A stretch of DNA of 64,000 nucleotides from Eucommia ulmoides (taxonomy: Eukaryota; Streptophyta; Magnoliopsida; Garryales; Eucommiaceae): the NCBI GenBank assembly GCA_016647705.1, contig CM028338.1, positions 12,244,240 to 12,308,239 on the forward strand, in the 5' to 3' direction. Position numbers and translations under genes: made by a program. Shown here piece after piece: positions 11,428 to 23,646 of the stretch. Under the pieces are notes generated by a model. The model made no database searches. It was given only the letters and a program-made list of their open reading frames with translations, and was not told the DNA's origin. Each line of letters begins with the position of its first letter. The first letter of the stretch is position 1.

Positions 11428-13504
11428 TGTTGGCCCAGTAGAATACCCAAGAGGGAGGTGAATTGGGTAATTAAAAAATAATCAGAATAAAATTCAATAA
11501 ATCAAATAATTAATTTTATGCCTAAATTAATTATTATCTTTATATCACAGCGGAATAAATCAATTAATTAGGTATACACCCAAACAACAAAGATAACAAA
11601 GTAATAATGCAGCACACCAAGATATATCTTGGTTCACCAAGCTACTCTTGGTTAGCCCAGTCCTTCGAGCCTCACGAAGATTCGCATCCACTAATTCTCA
11701 AGATCCCTTTAAAGGTAGGAACCAATCCCGTACATCGATTCTTTTACAGGTTTAGAATCAACTTTTACAATTTCCTTTTCTAAGACTAAGGAATAACCTC
11801 TACTTTTTCCAAGCCCAAGAATAACCTATCTTTTTACAGGCTAAAGATTAACCTAATTCTTTTTATCACTACGACTTAAGAATTAAAACCTCACACAACA
11901 CTCCAAGTATTTTTTTCACAGGTAAGGATAGAACCTTTATAATTCACTCACAACGCAATTCTTATCTAGGAAGAATCACTACCTCAATCTCTTTACAGGA
12001 AGAGACTGAAACCTAGTTAGCCTTGATTAAATATCCCCAATGATATTTAATCCGTCACAACTCACCAATACACAAATTGATAAGAAGTAAATCTCACTTA
12101 GGAACTTTTACCACCCCAGATAAATAAGAACTCAATTAATATCCCAATTAGTGATAGAAAAATGTGAGATACAGAAATCTGATTTTAACTAGATTTGGGT
12201 AGCAAATTGGAGTATGTAATCAGATTTAAGAAATTGTTTTTAAAAATATTTTCTTCAAAAATCATAAATAATTTCTAAGATCAATTTTCAAACAATAATC
12301 AAATAATGTAATGACATAATATAAATGGAAAGATTTCACCTAGAATTCACAGAAAGAATAGATAAAACAATATAATTTCAGATCCGATAGTAACACAAAT
12401 TAATAGCAGTTGATTTTCAAGATCGTTTTTCAGAAAAGCTCGTAATATTTCAGATGGATAACTCTTATAAAAGCTCTCAATATAATATCATATGATTTTT
12501 CTCCTTAGTTAAATCATAAATCCGCAGGTCTATATATAGGGATATGTAATCAGCCTTCCAACGGCTAGTTTACAAGTGTCATGATAATAAAATACTCTTA
12601 TAGACCCCTTATAACATAAAGACTTCATCTAGGTTCAATATCACTTAATAAAAACTTTTAAAACTCTCAATTAAATCCCCAAAGTATTTCTCAATTTCAA
12701 TTAATAAGCATAGAAACTATTTCAAGTGTCAAATTGAGAAACATTAATATTTAATGTACCAAATCAATAGGATTTAATTAATATATGAACCATATCTTAA
12801 ATATCATCAAATCCCTTAAATCTCTCTCAAATCTTAACAAAAAACGACTATTTTTGGATATGATTTCGGATCAAATATTATCCTGAAATAGAGTACTCAG
12901 TTTACTACCCAATCGACTAGAAGATTCTGGAAGTAGCCTGTTACGTTCATTGGTCGACCGCTCGGTCGACTCACAGATTCAGAGAGTTCAGCCACCATAT
13001 GTCGGTCGACTCCTCAGTCAACTTTTTCCTTCTGAATCTTTTCTCTGATCTTATTTTATACTCTTTCTCTTTTGCATTTTCGCCCATTTAACTAATTTCT
13101 TTTATCAATAAGCTCTACTAACTTTCGCAAGTTCTATTTTAACTATTTATAAATATTTCTTTTCAAATACACATAGGAGCAAATAAATTTATCTTATCAA
13201 AACACACATAAATAATAAAAATATTTTGTGCCGTGTGTGTTCCTAAATGGGATATTAAGAGTTGAAATTTATTTAAGTTGTTTTCCCTAATTTCTTTAAA
13301 CTCTTAAATCTTCAACTTCATCATTTCGCATCCATTTAATTTGATCTTCGGTATCTTCAACTCATCATTTAGCATTCATTTAATTTGATCTTCAATATCT
13401 TCAACTTCATCACTGGAAATTTATATCACTGAAACACTCAATCAAAACATTAATTCCACCAAAATATCAATACTTAATTGTTCATCAAAATCTTAGGATC
13501 AACA
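11428..13504 (-). mobile_element. Solo copia LTR, copy F2 (fossil)
   Basis: A 2077-bp LTR of the same family and orientation as 9227-11338. The 5-bp duplications AAATG (11423-11427 and 13505-13509) are perfect. A TATA box CTATATATAG lies near 12521-12532, and GTCGAC-type motifs lie at 12905-13025. No internal domain is present. Confidence 0.85.
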
Positions 13505-13519
13505 AAATGGATTGGAAGA

Positions 13520-15350
13520 TAAAGATCTGTTGACAAATCATTTTTTGTAGTTTCTAAGAGAAACAACATTTATATTTGTCAAATTTGTTTCATCCTAATT
13601 AGGATCACACACTACACTTAAATATGTGTTAAACACTACTGTGTATGATTAAGTGGCAAGTATATATGCATGAATATTTAAATATGTTAAGATTTTTTCT
13701 TTTCATGTTTAGAGGTTTTGGGTTCAAATTAGTCAACTGGTGTTAAGAAAATTTGAAAATTTGTGTTATACTTAAACCAATGTTAAAAGTCGTTATTTTT
13801 GGGGCACTCTATGAAAGACCATTATGCACTCTTTGAGTCATAACTTTTTATGAAGTTGAAATTTTGAGCTAAAAAAGTTTCATATGAAAATAGATTCTTT
13901 AAGCTTTCCAAGGAGTGATCATATAATTAAATCGATGTTCAGACAAAAGAGCTATGCACATTTGAAGATTAAGATAGTTTGTTGTAAATTTCAGTCATCT
14001 GAATTTATAATCAGTCGAGCAAATGGTACAGAGAGATGATTTTTTAGGGTTTTCAAATGTTTCAATCGACCAATTAGATAAAATAGTCAACTGGTTGAAT
14101 CAGGTTTCCAGAACCTTTGAAACATTACTCCAAACAGTCGACTGAATGATTGGATAGTCGACTGATATATTTTGTTTTTCCAAATTTTGTAAACGTTTTT
14201 TGAAAATATTTTTGTCTCAGCTTGAACGTTAAATATTTATAAATTATTTTTTAAAAATATTATGAAATGATTATAATTTATTACAAATGATTTGAAATAG
14301 ATTTTTATGTAAAACATTTTTAAAATTAAGGATTTTATCAGAAATTCATTTAGGTCCTTAAATTTTTGATTTCGTAACTTGTTCAGTAAAACTTTTTGAC
14401 CTATATTTTTTTCCAAACATTTAAATTTCTTTAGAACTTGAATCTGGACATAAAAATGGATGGATTCATAGTCAAAATGCCTGAAAATCTTTGGGTCAAA
14501 GGTGTTAGGGTTTAAAGGAGAGAATCAAGAAAAATCTCACTAAAACTAGTTATTAAAGATGATATGATTTTGTGCTTAAAATAGCTAGGTTTTTCCATTA
14601 AACATTCACATATAAAATGTGAAAGTTTTGAAATTGAAGTGTTACAAGAGAGGGAAAAAAAATAGAAAAGGCAAAAAAATTGAAAAATTCTTAAAACTTT
14701 TAAGAGAAATCAGAGATAGTTTTTCTGTGGAAAAACTCTTGATCTTTGAAGTTGATTTCATACAGTGGGCAACATTACTCTGAATATTACTATCTACTTG
14801 AAATATGGTAAGATCGTTCCTTGATATTACATTCTCTCTATGACGTTGCTTGTTGATCTTCTCTATGCATTACTTGGAAATATCATTGGATTAGATCTAA
14901 AGTGAATTGAACATTGTTTCTGAATTTTTTTTATTTATTTTTATTTTTTGAAAACTCATAGATCTTAAACTTGGAAATTACTTCTATTACAATGAGCTAA
15001 ACGATTTGATAAAATTTATCTGTACTATCTTTTTCTGTGTTACACTTGTTTTAAATCCATAAAGAATTAACATGATTGTAAATTGAATATTCTATAATCA
15101 TGTCCACTATAACACTTAGAATCGGGATAAATTTTGAATTTGATATTTGTAAATGTTGGTAGAAGCTCTTTGTAAGAAAAAGAAAGATTGTTTTTTGTTT
15201 GTGCGAGGGTGTAACTTAGATCTAGTGTAAATGGTCTGAATGAGTATAAAGAGAATTTACTTAATCGGGATTGTAAGGGGTTTAATTTTCACTTGGTGAG
15301 AATCAGAAAGGTTTTAGTGTATTGAATTTCCTGCCCGACCGATTTTCACC
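13520..15350 (+). mobile_element. Degraded copia-type LTR (fossil), + orientation
   Basis: It shares landmarks in the same order as the LTR at 36697-38903: CCTAATTAGGATCACACAC near 13597, GTCGACTG clusters near 14130-14165, and the TTTTCACTTGGTGAGAATCA region near 15290. Neither terminus is clear, so the boundaries are approximate. It is an old, truncated relative of the F family. Confidence 0.45.
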
Positions 15351-16300
15351 CTCTTATGCATTAATACCCAGATCTGGGATTTGCGTAATACCCAAATCTG
15401 GGTTGTGCTCGTATATTAGGGTGGAGGGACTGGTGGTTGTGGGGATGGTGGCAGCGGTTGCAACAACAAAGGTGACATGAGATCATGGTGGTAGTAGTGG
15501 TGGTGATGATAACGTTTCTGTCCATTGAGTTGGACATAGAGAGGGAGAGGGAGAGGGAGAGGGGAGCAGAGAAATAAATAAATAAAATAATAATAATAAA
15601 AATAAAAAAGAGATAAAAAGTTAATCATCAACATAATTGAATAAGGTAAAATTGTAATTGTATTTTTTTCATTTTTATTTTTCGAGGGTAAATTTGTAAT
15701 TGTATTTTTTTTTTAATTGTTAAAAGAAAAAGTTTAATACGTAATCGAACACTTTTTTTTTGACAAGATCTTCCGGGTATCTTTTTCTAATAAAAGATAA
15801 TCCCTTATGTGATAAAAGATAGAAAATTATCAATCATGGTCTCCAATCATCATTGAGAATTTTTTACTATGAACCTTCCATGGTTGCTCTTGGTCCAATT
15901 AGGATATTGCCTTTTTCATTTTATTTTTTTACGATAAAATGTTATCTGGATAAATTTAAGTGTATCTTGACTAATCACTTCTCGAACGATTTTTAGAGTG
16001 TACTCTCTCATATCATCCTAGCGCCTTCAAGATTAAATTTGAGATTTAAATTCGGAATATTCTTTAAAATAGTCGAATTTTGATTGACAAGAAAATGAAA
16101 CATCTCATTTTACCAATTGACTAACGCCCTGGGATAGTTATTGTAATTTTCATTCCTGCAATTATGCCTTCTCAATTTTTTATTTTTTATTTATTTTTTA
16201 GTATAGTAAACTGATCGTTCGGCCCTACATTGATGAGGTTAGTTTTCTTTTGGCAACTAAGCCCGATCGGCCCATATCTGTACCACCAACCACCAAATTG
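15351..16300. other. Intergenic region upstream of CPN60A
   Basis: No gene is supported. A GGAGAG purine run (15540-15570) and A/T-rich stretches are present. Two direct copies of TTGTAATTGTATTTTTTT occur near 15651 and 15697. The weak open frame near 15416-15634 is a product of GGTGGT and purine repeats. Confidence 0.5.
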
Positions 16301-16328
16301 CAGGCCTCCTCTCTCTCTCTCTCCACGG

Positions 16329-16355
16329 TTCCGGAAGCAGAAGAATCTTCTGGAA
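16329..16355 (+). promoter_or_regulatory. Heat-shock element upstream of CPN60A
   Basis: GAAtcTTCtgGAA at 16343-16355 is a perfect three-unit HSE (nGAAnnTTCnnGAAn). A further two-unit block TTCcgGAA lies at 16329-16336. They sit 12 bp and 31 bp upstream of the putative TATA box at 16368. This is the binding pattern of plant heat-shock factors, and it would make this chaperonin gene heat-inducible. Function is inferred from sequence only. Confidence 0.7.
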
Positions 16356-16367
16356 ACTCCTTCTCTC

Positions 16368-16374
16368 TATATTA
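16368..16374 (+). promoter_or_regulatory. Putative TATA box of CPN60A
   Basis: TATATTA follows a CT-rich patch. Transcription would start near 16400 and give a 5' leader of about 145 nt, with a telo-box AAACCCTAA at 16489-16497, a leader motif common in plant housekeeping genes. Confidence 0.5.
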
Positions 16375-16546
16375 CCCCCACGAAATGGCCGTAATTACTT
16401 ACTCACGCTACATCATTACCAACTCCTTATCCACACGCACACACAAGCGCGAGAGTACGAATACAGCAGCCAATACATCCACACCCAAAAACCCTAAATC
16501 CCATTTCTCATCCTCTTCAATTGTTCTTACACTGATTTAGCGGAAA

Positions 16547-19500
16547 ATGGCATCAGCAAATGCCATCTCTACTGCTTCAATCCTAGCTTCTCCTAAACAA
16601 GTACTTCCTGCTACTGCTCTGAGCTATAATTTCTCCTGTTCTCTTTTTTAAACTCCTGATTATTTTTTGGGGTTTTCGATTGTGATATTATGTGTTTATA
16701 CTAATTGTTTGTGTACGGATTTGCAGGGGAGTTTGAGGGGTAGGAGGGTGAATCAATTGCAGGGGCAGAAGCTGAATTACAGACCATCGAACAGCAGGTT
16801 TGCGGTCAGAGCGGCTGCCAAGGATATTGCATTCGATCAGAACTCGAGGAGGGCGCTCCAGGCCGGCATTGATAAGCTTGCCGATGCCGTTGGTCTTACT
16901 CTTGGTCCCAGAGGTAAAATCATCTCCTTTTCTCTCTCTAGATTGTTGTGCTGTCGTCGGAGCTTGTATGTTGGTTCTCCTTCCTTTTTCTTTTTTCTTT
17001 TTTTTTTTTTTGATGTAGGTTTTTCCCAAATGAAATGTTGTGAAAAAAGTCCGATTTTATTCAGACTGTTAAGCGTCTAATTGTCTAACACCATTTTCCA
17101 ATGGGAAGGGAGATGTAATTATATGTGTTCCTCCCTAAAGAAATGGTTCCAATTGTATTCCCTATCATATTTTGAAAGAGAAATAAGGAGAAAAGGGGAG
17201 AAATTTATGTTAAAATTTGAAGCATCGTTTCTCCCCTAATTTTGTGAGATTTGGGTGTGTGAAAGAAATGGTGAGAAAAGACAAACTTAACCTCGTAAAA
17301 TTTTATCATCTAATATAAACAAGGGATTTGATGAATTTATGAAATTTGTAAATGATGGGGCTGAGTGTTTGAATTGGTCGTTAATCAAGAGAAAAGATGT
17401 GGAGAAATAAAAAAAACCGGGGAGGTAAGCAGAAATAAAGATTGGGGAAAAGAAGGTGAAACATTGAAGTTAACAGAAGAAAATATATTTTTTTGGTTAA
17501 CTAAATGGAAAAGGCAAGAGGAATTGGAATTTCTCCTCTTTCTTTGTTTTCTGATCCTTAACCCCCAAATAAAACACTCCTAAGAGTTTGAAAGAGGTTA
17601 ATCAACAAGTGACTGATGTAATTACTGCACAAACTTTAATCATTCTTAAGTGGTGGGATGTCAATACTTTGAAGTATAGTCTATATGTTTGGCAAAATGG
17701 TTTGTGTCACAGCCAGGAGACAACAATCGGTATAATTGCTTTTGACGTCCGGGGGGAAGAAGCTGGTTCTTTATGTTTTAGTAATGTGGGTAACGTTCAA
17801 GTAGGATGCTGCTTATTCACTGTCCGTCTATGTTCCTTGAGAAAAATCTGAGCTGCTGTTCTTGTTTTGCTTTCCTTTTGATTTGTTGAAGATGATTATC
17901 ACCGATCATAAAGTATTTCACGTTCTTTTCCTATGCCACAGGTAGGAATGTTGTCTTGGATGAATATGGAGCACCGAAGGTGGTCAATGATGGGGTGACA
18001 ATTGCCAGAGCTATAGAGCTTCCTGATGCCATGGAAAATGCTGGTGCTGCTCTCATCAGAGAGGTTGGTCTGTTTATCTTCTGTTTCGTCCTCATGCTTT
18101 GTTTTACCATTTGCTCGTTTACTTACGCAGCATTGTCACTTTTTGTCATTGACAAAAAGCTTAACTTGGGTTCCTATTGTTTGAAACATTGCAACTTGGG
18201 TTAGGTCGCAAGCAAAACAAATGATTCAGCCGGTGATGGGACAACAACTGCGTCAGTCCTTGCACGTGAAATTATTAAACTCGGTCTTCTTAGTGTCACT
18301 TCTGGTGCAAACCCAGTGTCGGTGAAGAAAGGAATTGACAAAACTGTACAAGGATTAATCGAAGAGCTAGAGAAGAAAGCTAGACCTGTCAAAGGTCGTG
18401 AGGACATCAAAGGTATCCTAATTTTCATTTGTTAACTTGTCTTTTGTTACTTTAGAAATGTTGTTAGATTTCCGAGTGCATTATTAACCAACAATATCTG
18501 TACTCTAGCCATTGCTTCCATCTCTGCTGGAAATGATGAGAATATTGGAACCATGATTGCTGATGCAATCGACAAAGTTGGACCTGATGGTGTTTTATCG
18601 ATCGAGTCATCATCTTCTTTTGAGACAACTGTGGATGTGGAAGAAGGAATGGAGGTCCTCTTATTTCGAGTTTCATAAGCCTGTATTGTTTACTTTTCAT
18701 TTTGGGAAGTGTTTTTTTTTTTTTTTTTTTTTAATTGCTGATGTCTACCTGCTTGATTCGTTTGTTGTTTCTCATTGGTTTTCAGATTGACAGAGGATAT
18801 GTCTCCCCGCAATTTGTCACCAACCCGGAGAAATTGCTTGTTGAATTTGAGAATGCAAGAGTATTGGTTACTGACCAGAAGATATCAGCCATTAAGGACA
18901 TAATTCCTTTGCTTGAGAAGACAACTCAATTAAGAGCTCCTCTGTTGATTATTGCTGAAGATGTCACAGGGGAGGCTCTTGCCACTCTGGTTGTGAACAA
19001 GTTGCGTGGAATCCTGAATGTTGCTGCCATAAAGGCACCTGGTTTTGGTGAGAGAAGAAAGGCTCTTCTCCAAGATATTGCCATCATGACAGGTACATGT
19101 CGTGGGTCTCTTATTTATCATGCTGTTTGGTTTACAGTTTTGAATATATGCACCGCTTGGTAATGCTTTTTTCAACTACTTTTTTATAATAAAAAGGTTA
19201 ATAAAACCACAAAATTCTTTGCCTCAAGAGTTCAGAGCAAAGCTAAAGAATCAAAAGTGTGTTTATATCTTAAAGTAGTAGAATGGTATCTTAGTGTTAT
19301 CTATATGAGCAATTTCTTAATCCCAAAAAACTTTTCGGAGGGTTGACAAAATTTGGATAGAGAGGCCCCAATCCACCAATCTCTTCAAATATAAAAATCG
19401 AAGAAACAAAGCATAATTATTTTTTACTTTTTTATACAGAAATACTTTTTTTTTGGTTCTAGAAACATCGTTTTTTATTGATTGCAAGACGAATATTGCT

Positions 19501-22440
19501 TTTATTTATTAAGTACTTTTTTGCTTAAAAGCCATGAAGTACTTCACAAACCTCTTATCAAATGGTTACTTTAATTATTTGAATATGAAATGGGATGTAA
19601 AGATTTGAAGAATACTGCTGAGGATGTCCTAGTTAAAGACTTGGTGTAAAGTTCATTAATCATAGTTGATGATTTCCTAGTTAGCCGTCAAGTCGGGTAG
19701 GTGGCTATAATAGTATAGGCAGATAAAGCAAGCATTTCCGGTTCTTGAATGAATATGTCTAGTAGGCAAGCTACCTCGAAAGTAAGAAAGTCAAAAGCAT
19801 CAAACTTGCTTTGTAGAAGTAGTAGTGCAAGAAGCATTAGGGTTTGCACTTAAGAGTATATATGCGGGAAATCTTAAAGGCAAGCAGCTTTCAACTTCTT
19901 GTGCGGTATTTTTTTCCCCCTGAAAAACTGATTTGATCAACTAGAATAACTTATTGGTATCTGAATGGACTAACTGTAGTCTCTCTTTTTTTAACTTGTA
20001 CAATCCATTTGATTCAATTAATTAACATGATGATGCTGAATCTCTGTTATTGTCCAGGAGCTGAATACCAAGCAAGTGACCTGGGTTTGCTAGTGGAAAA
20101 TACTTCAGTTGAGCAGCTTGGTTTTGCTAGAAAGGTTACCATCAGCAAGGACTCCACAACAGTTATTGCAGATGCGGCATCTAAAGATGAGATTCAGGCT
20201 AGGATTTCCCAGATCAAGAAGGAATTGGCCGAGACTGATTCTGTGTATGACTCTGAGAAACTTGCCGAGAGAATAGCCAAATTATCAGGTGGAGTTGCTG
20301 TGATAAAGGTTGGGGCTGCAACAGAGACAGAGCTGGAGGACAAGAAGCTTCGGATTGAGGATGCCAAGAATGCAACATTTGCAGCCATAGAGGAAGGAAT
20401 TGTTCCTGGCGGCGGTGCTGCATTGGTTCATCTTTCATCTCATGTCCCTGCCATTAAAGAAAAGTTTGAAGATGCAGATGAGCGATTGGGTGCAGACATC
20501 GTGCAAAAGGTAATAGTTGAAATTTTCGTAATGTGGAAATTGTCGTTCTTGCGAATATTTTCTCTCGTTCATGATATTATTGTGGGTCATAGACCCATAT
20601 ATGTGTATTGTAGGAGGTGATTTCGTCATTTTTGGCTTCTTTAGTTGCAATTTTACACGTACACGTTATAATTTGGGCTAACTGAATTGGTAAGGGCTTG
20701 GAAACCTGTTTTCTGTTTTTGAAAATACAGCAACTACAACTATTTTTAACACAACTTGAAAATAAATTTGCGAGACAATTTTCATGGTAGTCATTATATT
20801 ACATCACCTAATTTTAATATCATTTTTATTATTTTATAAATTGACTTCTTGACTCTTCCTTTTTCAAATTTCTATACAAATTATCTCTTCCACACATTAT
20901 AACCATTTAAAAAAAATAAAATAAAAAATCATATTTCTAGCAATCATGGTACTTTTACTTTTAAAAAATTTGATACATTATTAATAAATATTTGTTTGTT
21001 TATAACTTTTTTAGAACTAATTCGAACATCTAATTTACAATTTTCAAAATTTGTCTAAAATTTTTTTGAATGTTGTTTTCAATAAACGTAACCAAACAAG
21101 CCTCTGACTCGTTAGGTTACACAGAATGAAATGAGGGTAGAATGGAATGGAATAAGTAATAGAATGAAAGAAGAAATATAATGAAATTGTCAATAGAATC
21201 ACTATACCATTATCTTGTTTGGTTAGTATGGAATGAGGGAAAGAATAGAATAATGAAATATTGTAAAATTCCTATTATGCCATTATGTAATTATTATTTC
21301 ATTCTCTTGTTTGGTTGGTATGAAGTGAATGAAGGAATGCAATGAAATATAATAAAATTCTCATTATGTCCTTATTACAAAATTTTATTATATTTCACTA
21401 TTCCATTCAATCCCTCATTTTGTTATATTTTACTATTCAATTTAATTTTCAATTTCTGTTCTCAATTTTCAGTTTCTATTTATCTAATTTCTGTTTCTGT
21501 TCTCAATTTTTAGTTTTTTCTCTAATTTCTGTTTTTGTTCACAATTTTCAGTTTCCGTTCTCAATTTACCGTTATCTAATTTTCTGTTTTTGTTATAAAT
21601 TTTCAGTTTATGTTCGCAATTTTTTGTTTCTGTTCTCAATTTTCTGTTTCTGTTTTTAATTTTTAGTTTTTGTTCTTAATTTTCAGTTTTCATTCTCTAA
21701 ATTTCTTTTTTTTTTTTTCTTAATTTTTAGGTTATGTTATCAATTTTCTGTTTTTGTTCTTAATTTTAATTTTTTGTTCTCAATTTTCAGTTTTCGTTTT
21801 CAATTTTATGTTCTCTAATTTTATGTTTTTATTCTCAATTTTCAAATTATGTTCTTAATTTTCTATTTCTGTTCTCAATTTTCTGTTCTCTAATTTTTGT
21901 TTTTGTTTTTGTTTTTGTTCTCAATTTTCAAGAGTTTAAATATAAGAGTTATTATGTAATTTAGGATGTCGATTCCATTAGATTGGAATTCCATTCCATC
22001 TCATTCCGCTCTATTTCATTCTAATGAAATCACAAAAGTGATTCTGTTGGATAACCAAACAACGGAATAAGAATCAAGAGCGGAATGAAATCTATTCCGT
22101 CCAACCGAACTTGTCGAGTTTCAAATGCTGATTCGTTCTTTGGTGGTTGCAGGCACTGGTGGCGCCGGCAGCATTGATAGCCCAAAATGCAGGAATCGAG
22201 GGGGAAGTGGTGGTGGAGAAGGTGGCTGCAAGGGAATGGGAGGTTGGTTACAACGCAATGACAGACAAATACGAAGACTTGGTGGCGGCTGGCGTTATAG
22301 ACCCAGCCAAGGTTACGAGATGTGCCTTGCAGAATGCAGCTTCTGTTGCTGGAATGGTCCTCACCACACAGGCCATTGTCGTGGAGAAGCCTAAGCCCAA
22401 GACGCCTGCCCCTACTGCTCCTCAAGGTCTTGCTGTGTGA
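16547..22440 (+). CDS. CPN60A: Chloroplast chaperonin 60 subunit alpha (Rubisco large subunit-binding protein alpha)
   Basis: Eight coding exons: 16547-16600, 16727-16913, 17942-18063, 18205-18412, 18509-18654, 18786-19092, 20058-20509 and 22153-22440. All introns are GT-AG and the frame is continuous, giving 587 residues, about the length of Arabidopsis CPN60A. Residues 1 to about 47 (start MASANAIS, basic and Ser-rich) form the stromal transit peptide. The chaperonin fold follows, with TLGPRG (76-81) and DGTTT (132-136) in the ATP site, the catalytic Asp at 443 in RIEDAKNAT, and the Cpn60 signature ending GGG at 459-461. The C-terminus [23 protein letters not shown] and ADIVQKAL match the alpha rather than the beta subunit. 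It acts in the stroma in mixed alpha/beta rings with Cpn20/Cpn10, folding Rubisco large subunit among others. The start is the ATG at 16547, in context GGAAAATGG. Nothing in the coding sequence looks broken. Confidence 0.97.
16914..17941 (+). other. CPN60A intron 2 (1.03 kb)
   Basis: Bounded by GTAAAATC and CCACAG. It carries a T-rich tract near 16990-17010 and purine-rich, MITE-like sequence (17150-17580). Open frames inside it have no recognisable product and are treated as intronic noise. Confidence 0.85.
19093..20057 (+). other. CPN60A intron 6 (965 bp)
   Basis: Bounded by GTACATGT and TGTCCAG. No known element is recognised. Bases 19680-19910 are less AT-rich than the surroundings and may be an old insert of unknown source. 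Confidence 0.85.
20510..22152 (+). other. CPN60A intron 7 (1.64 kb) with MITE-like insert
   Basis: The longest intron, bounded by GTAATAGT and GTTGCAG. Its second half (about 21100-22110) is bordered by ACCAAACAAG and ATAACCAAACAACGG and is rich in GGAATGGAATG-type sequence, like common plant MITEs. Inside are two diverged copies of a CTTGTTTGGTTRGTATG block (21214 and 21304) and a long T-rich tandem array (21430-21935). The insert does not disturb the flanking splice sites. Confidence 0.75.
21430..21935 (+). repeat. Tandem array of about 21-bp units in intron 7
   Basis: Degenerate units close to TTTGTTCTCAATTTTCAG are repeated roughly 20 times or more. The sense strand is pyrimidine-rich and several units end in TTTTCAG (near 21465, 21545, 21600, 21685 and 21787), which resembles a 3' splice site. 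Confidence 0.75.
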
Positions 22441-22690
22441 CGATGATCTCCAGAATTTTAGTGGCTAGGTTTTTTCCCTTCCCCTTTTCTCTTTCTGGAT
22501 ACGGGTTTTCAAAACAGAGGTGGATTGAAAAAGGAAGGTCCTGCATGAGATGTGTCTTTGTCGAAGCAAATCTAAATTATTTTCACGGATTCGTTTGTTG
22601 TAAGAAATTTTGAAGCCGATGTCTGTGCTAGTTCTTCCTATTCCAAGTAATGGAATTTAGATTTTTGGCTTCCTTTTGTTCGGATAAAAA
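22441..22690 (+). other. Probable CPN60A 3' untranslated region
   Basis: About 250 bp of moderately T-rich sequence after the TGA at 22438-22440. No canonical AATAAA is seen. TTTGTTGTAAGAAATTTTG near 22592 is the sort of T/G-rich region where plant transcripts end. The exact end is unknown. Confidence 0.4.
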
Positions 22691-23094
22691 AACACCAAAA
22701 ACAGAACTCTTGCCCAACACTAGCCGAGGAAACTACCATGTGAGAAGTAACTGAATTACAACCCTAATTTGCTTAAAAAAAAATGTAAATTTAATCAAAA
22801 AAAGCAGCAGGCGATTAACATTTGATTTTAAATATTTTATATGTTTCAAGTGAAAGTAAAAAATATCATTAAATAAAAAAATTAAATATAATTTCACATT
22901 AAAAAAATAAAAATAAAGGTAGTTTTATCATACAAACTCTTATCAATTAAAAAAAATTTCTTCTTGACTTTTAAAAAATATTTTTAAAAGTAGTCTACAA
23001 AAAATAAAGTACACTAGCAATTTCTCTAAAAGACATTTATTGCATTTATATCGATTTCTCGTTTTAAAAAAGAGAATCGTCCTAAAAGAACACA
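22691..23094. other. AT-rich intergenic spacer
   Basis: Nothing recognisable is present: A-rich and T-rich runs without coding potential, between the end of CPN60A and the LINE fossil. Confidence 0.6.
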
Positions 23095-23646
23095 TTAAAG
23101 AGAATCCAACATTTCGAACAGCCGAACCTCAATCCTCGTCCCATAACTCCTAGGAGGGTTTGAAGAGGGCAGAAGCATGATACCCTTTCTTTGCTTCCAG
23201 TTGAGAAAAAATAAGCCTATTAGAAGGCCAGCCCAGAAAGGCAGAGGATTAGTAGATAGTCTCCATACTTCCTTAGTCAAAAGGGCCAAATTGAAATCTT
23301 CGAAATCCTTTAAGCCTTTATCACCCAAAATTTTGCTGGACGATATTACCTCCCATCGCCTTCAGTGTGAATGCTCAAGCCCCTTCTATTGTTGTTTTAG
23401 CCCCACAAAAAATCAGCCAACTTGGAGTTAAGTTTGGATCGTCATTGCACAAGTCCGGATCGCTTGACTCACTGCTTTCATGAGCATCTCATTTGCTTGA
23501 TTCAGAAATTTGTCTTTCCACCAAGAAAGCTTTGCCAACACTTTGAGCAATCTACTCAAGAGCCGAATGCCTGCTGAGGGGTATCCACGGTGAAAAAAAG
23601 TGCCGATATCTTGAAATCCATCTATTGGCCAGAAGCAAGACAATAA

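Noticed and set aside
16250-16540. 96-codon open frame upstream of CPN60A
   Set aside because: It overlaps the heat-shock element, TATA box and 5' leader. It is better explained as promoter and leader, with no recognisable protein.
19680-19910. Possible organelle DNA insert in CPN60A intron 6
   Set aside because: Base composition stands out, but no organelle gene could be recognised. It would need alignment to mitochondrial and plastid genomes.
20194-20438. Antisense open frames within CPN60A exon 7
   Set aside because: Shadows of the conserved chaperonin reading frame on the opposite strand.
16547-22440. Chaperonin 60 beta subunit
   Set aside because: The C-terminal half ([34 protein letters not shown]) and the length of 587 fit the alpha subunit. 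The beta-type sequences GGQVIREEVG and IKEPESV are absent.
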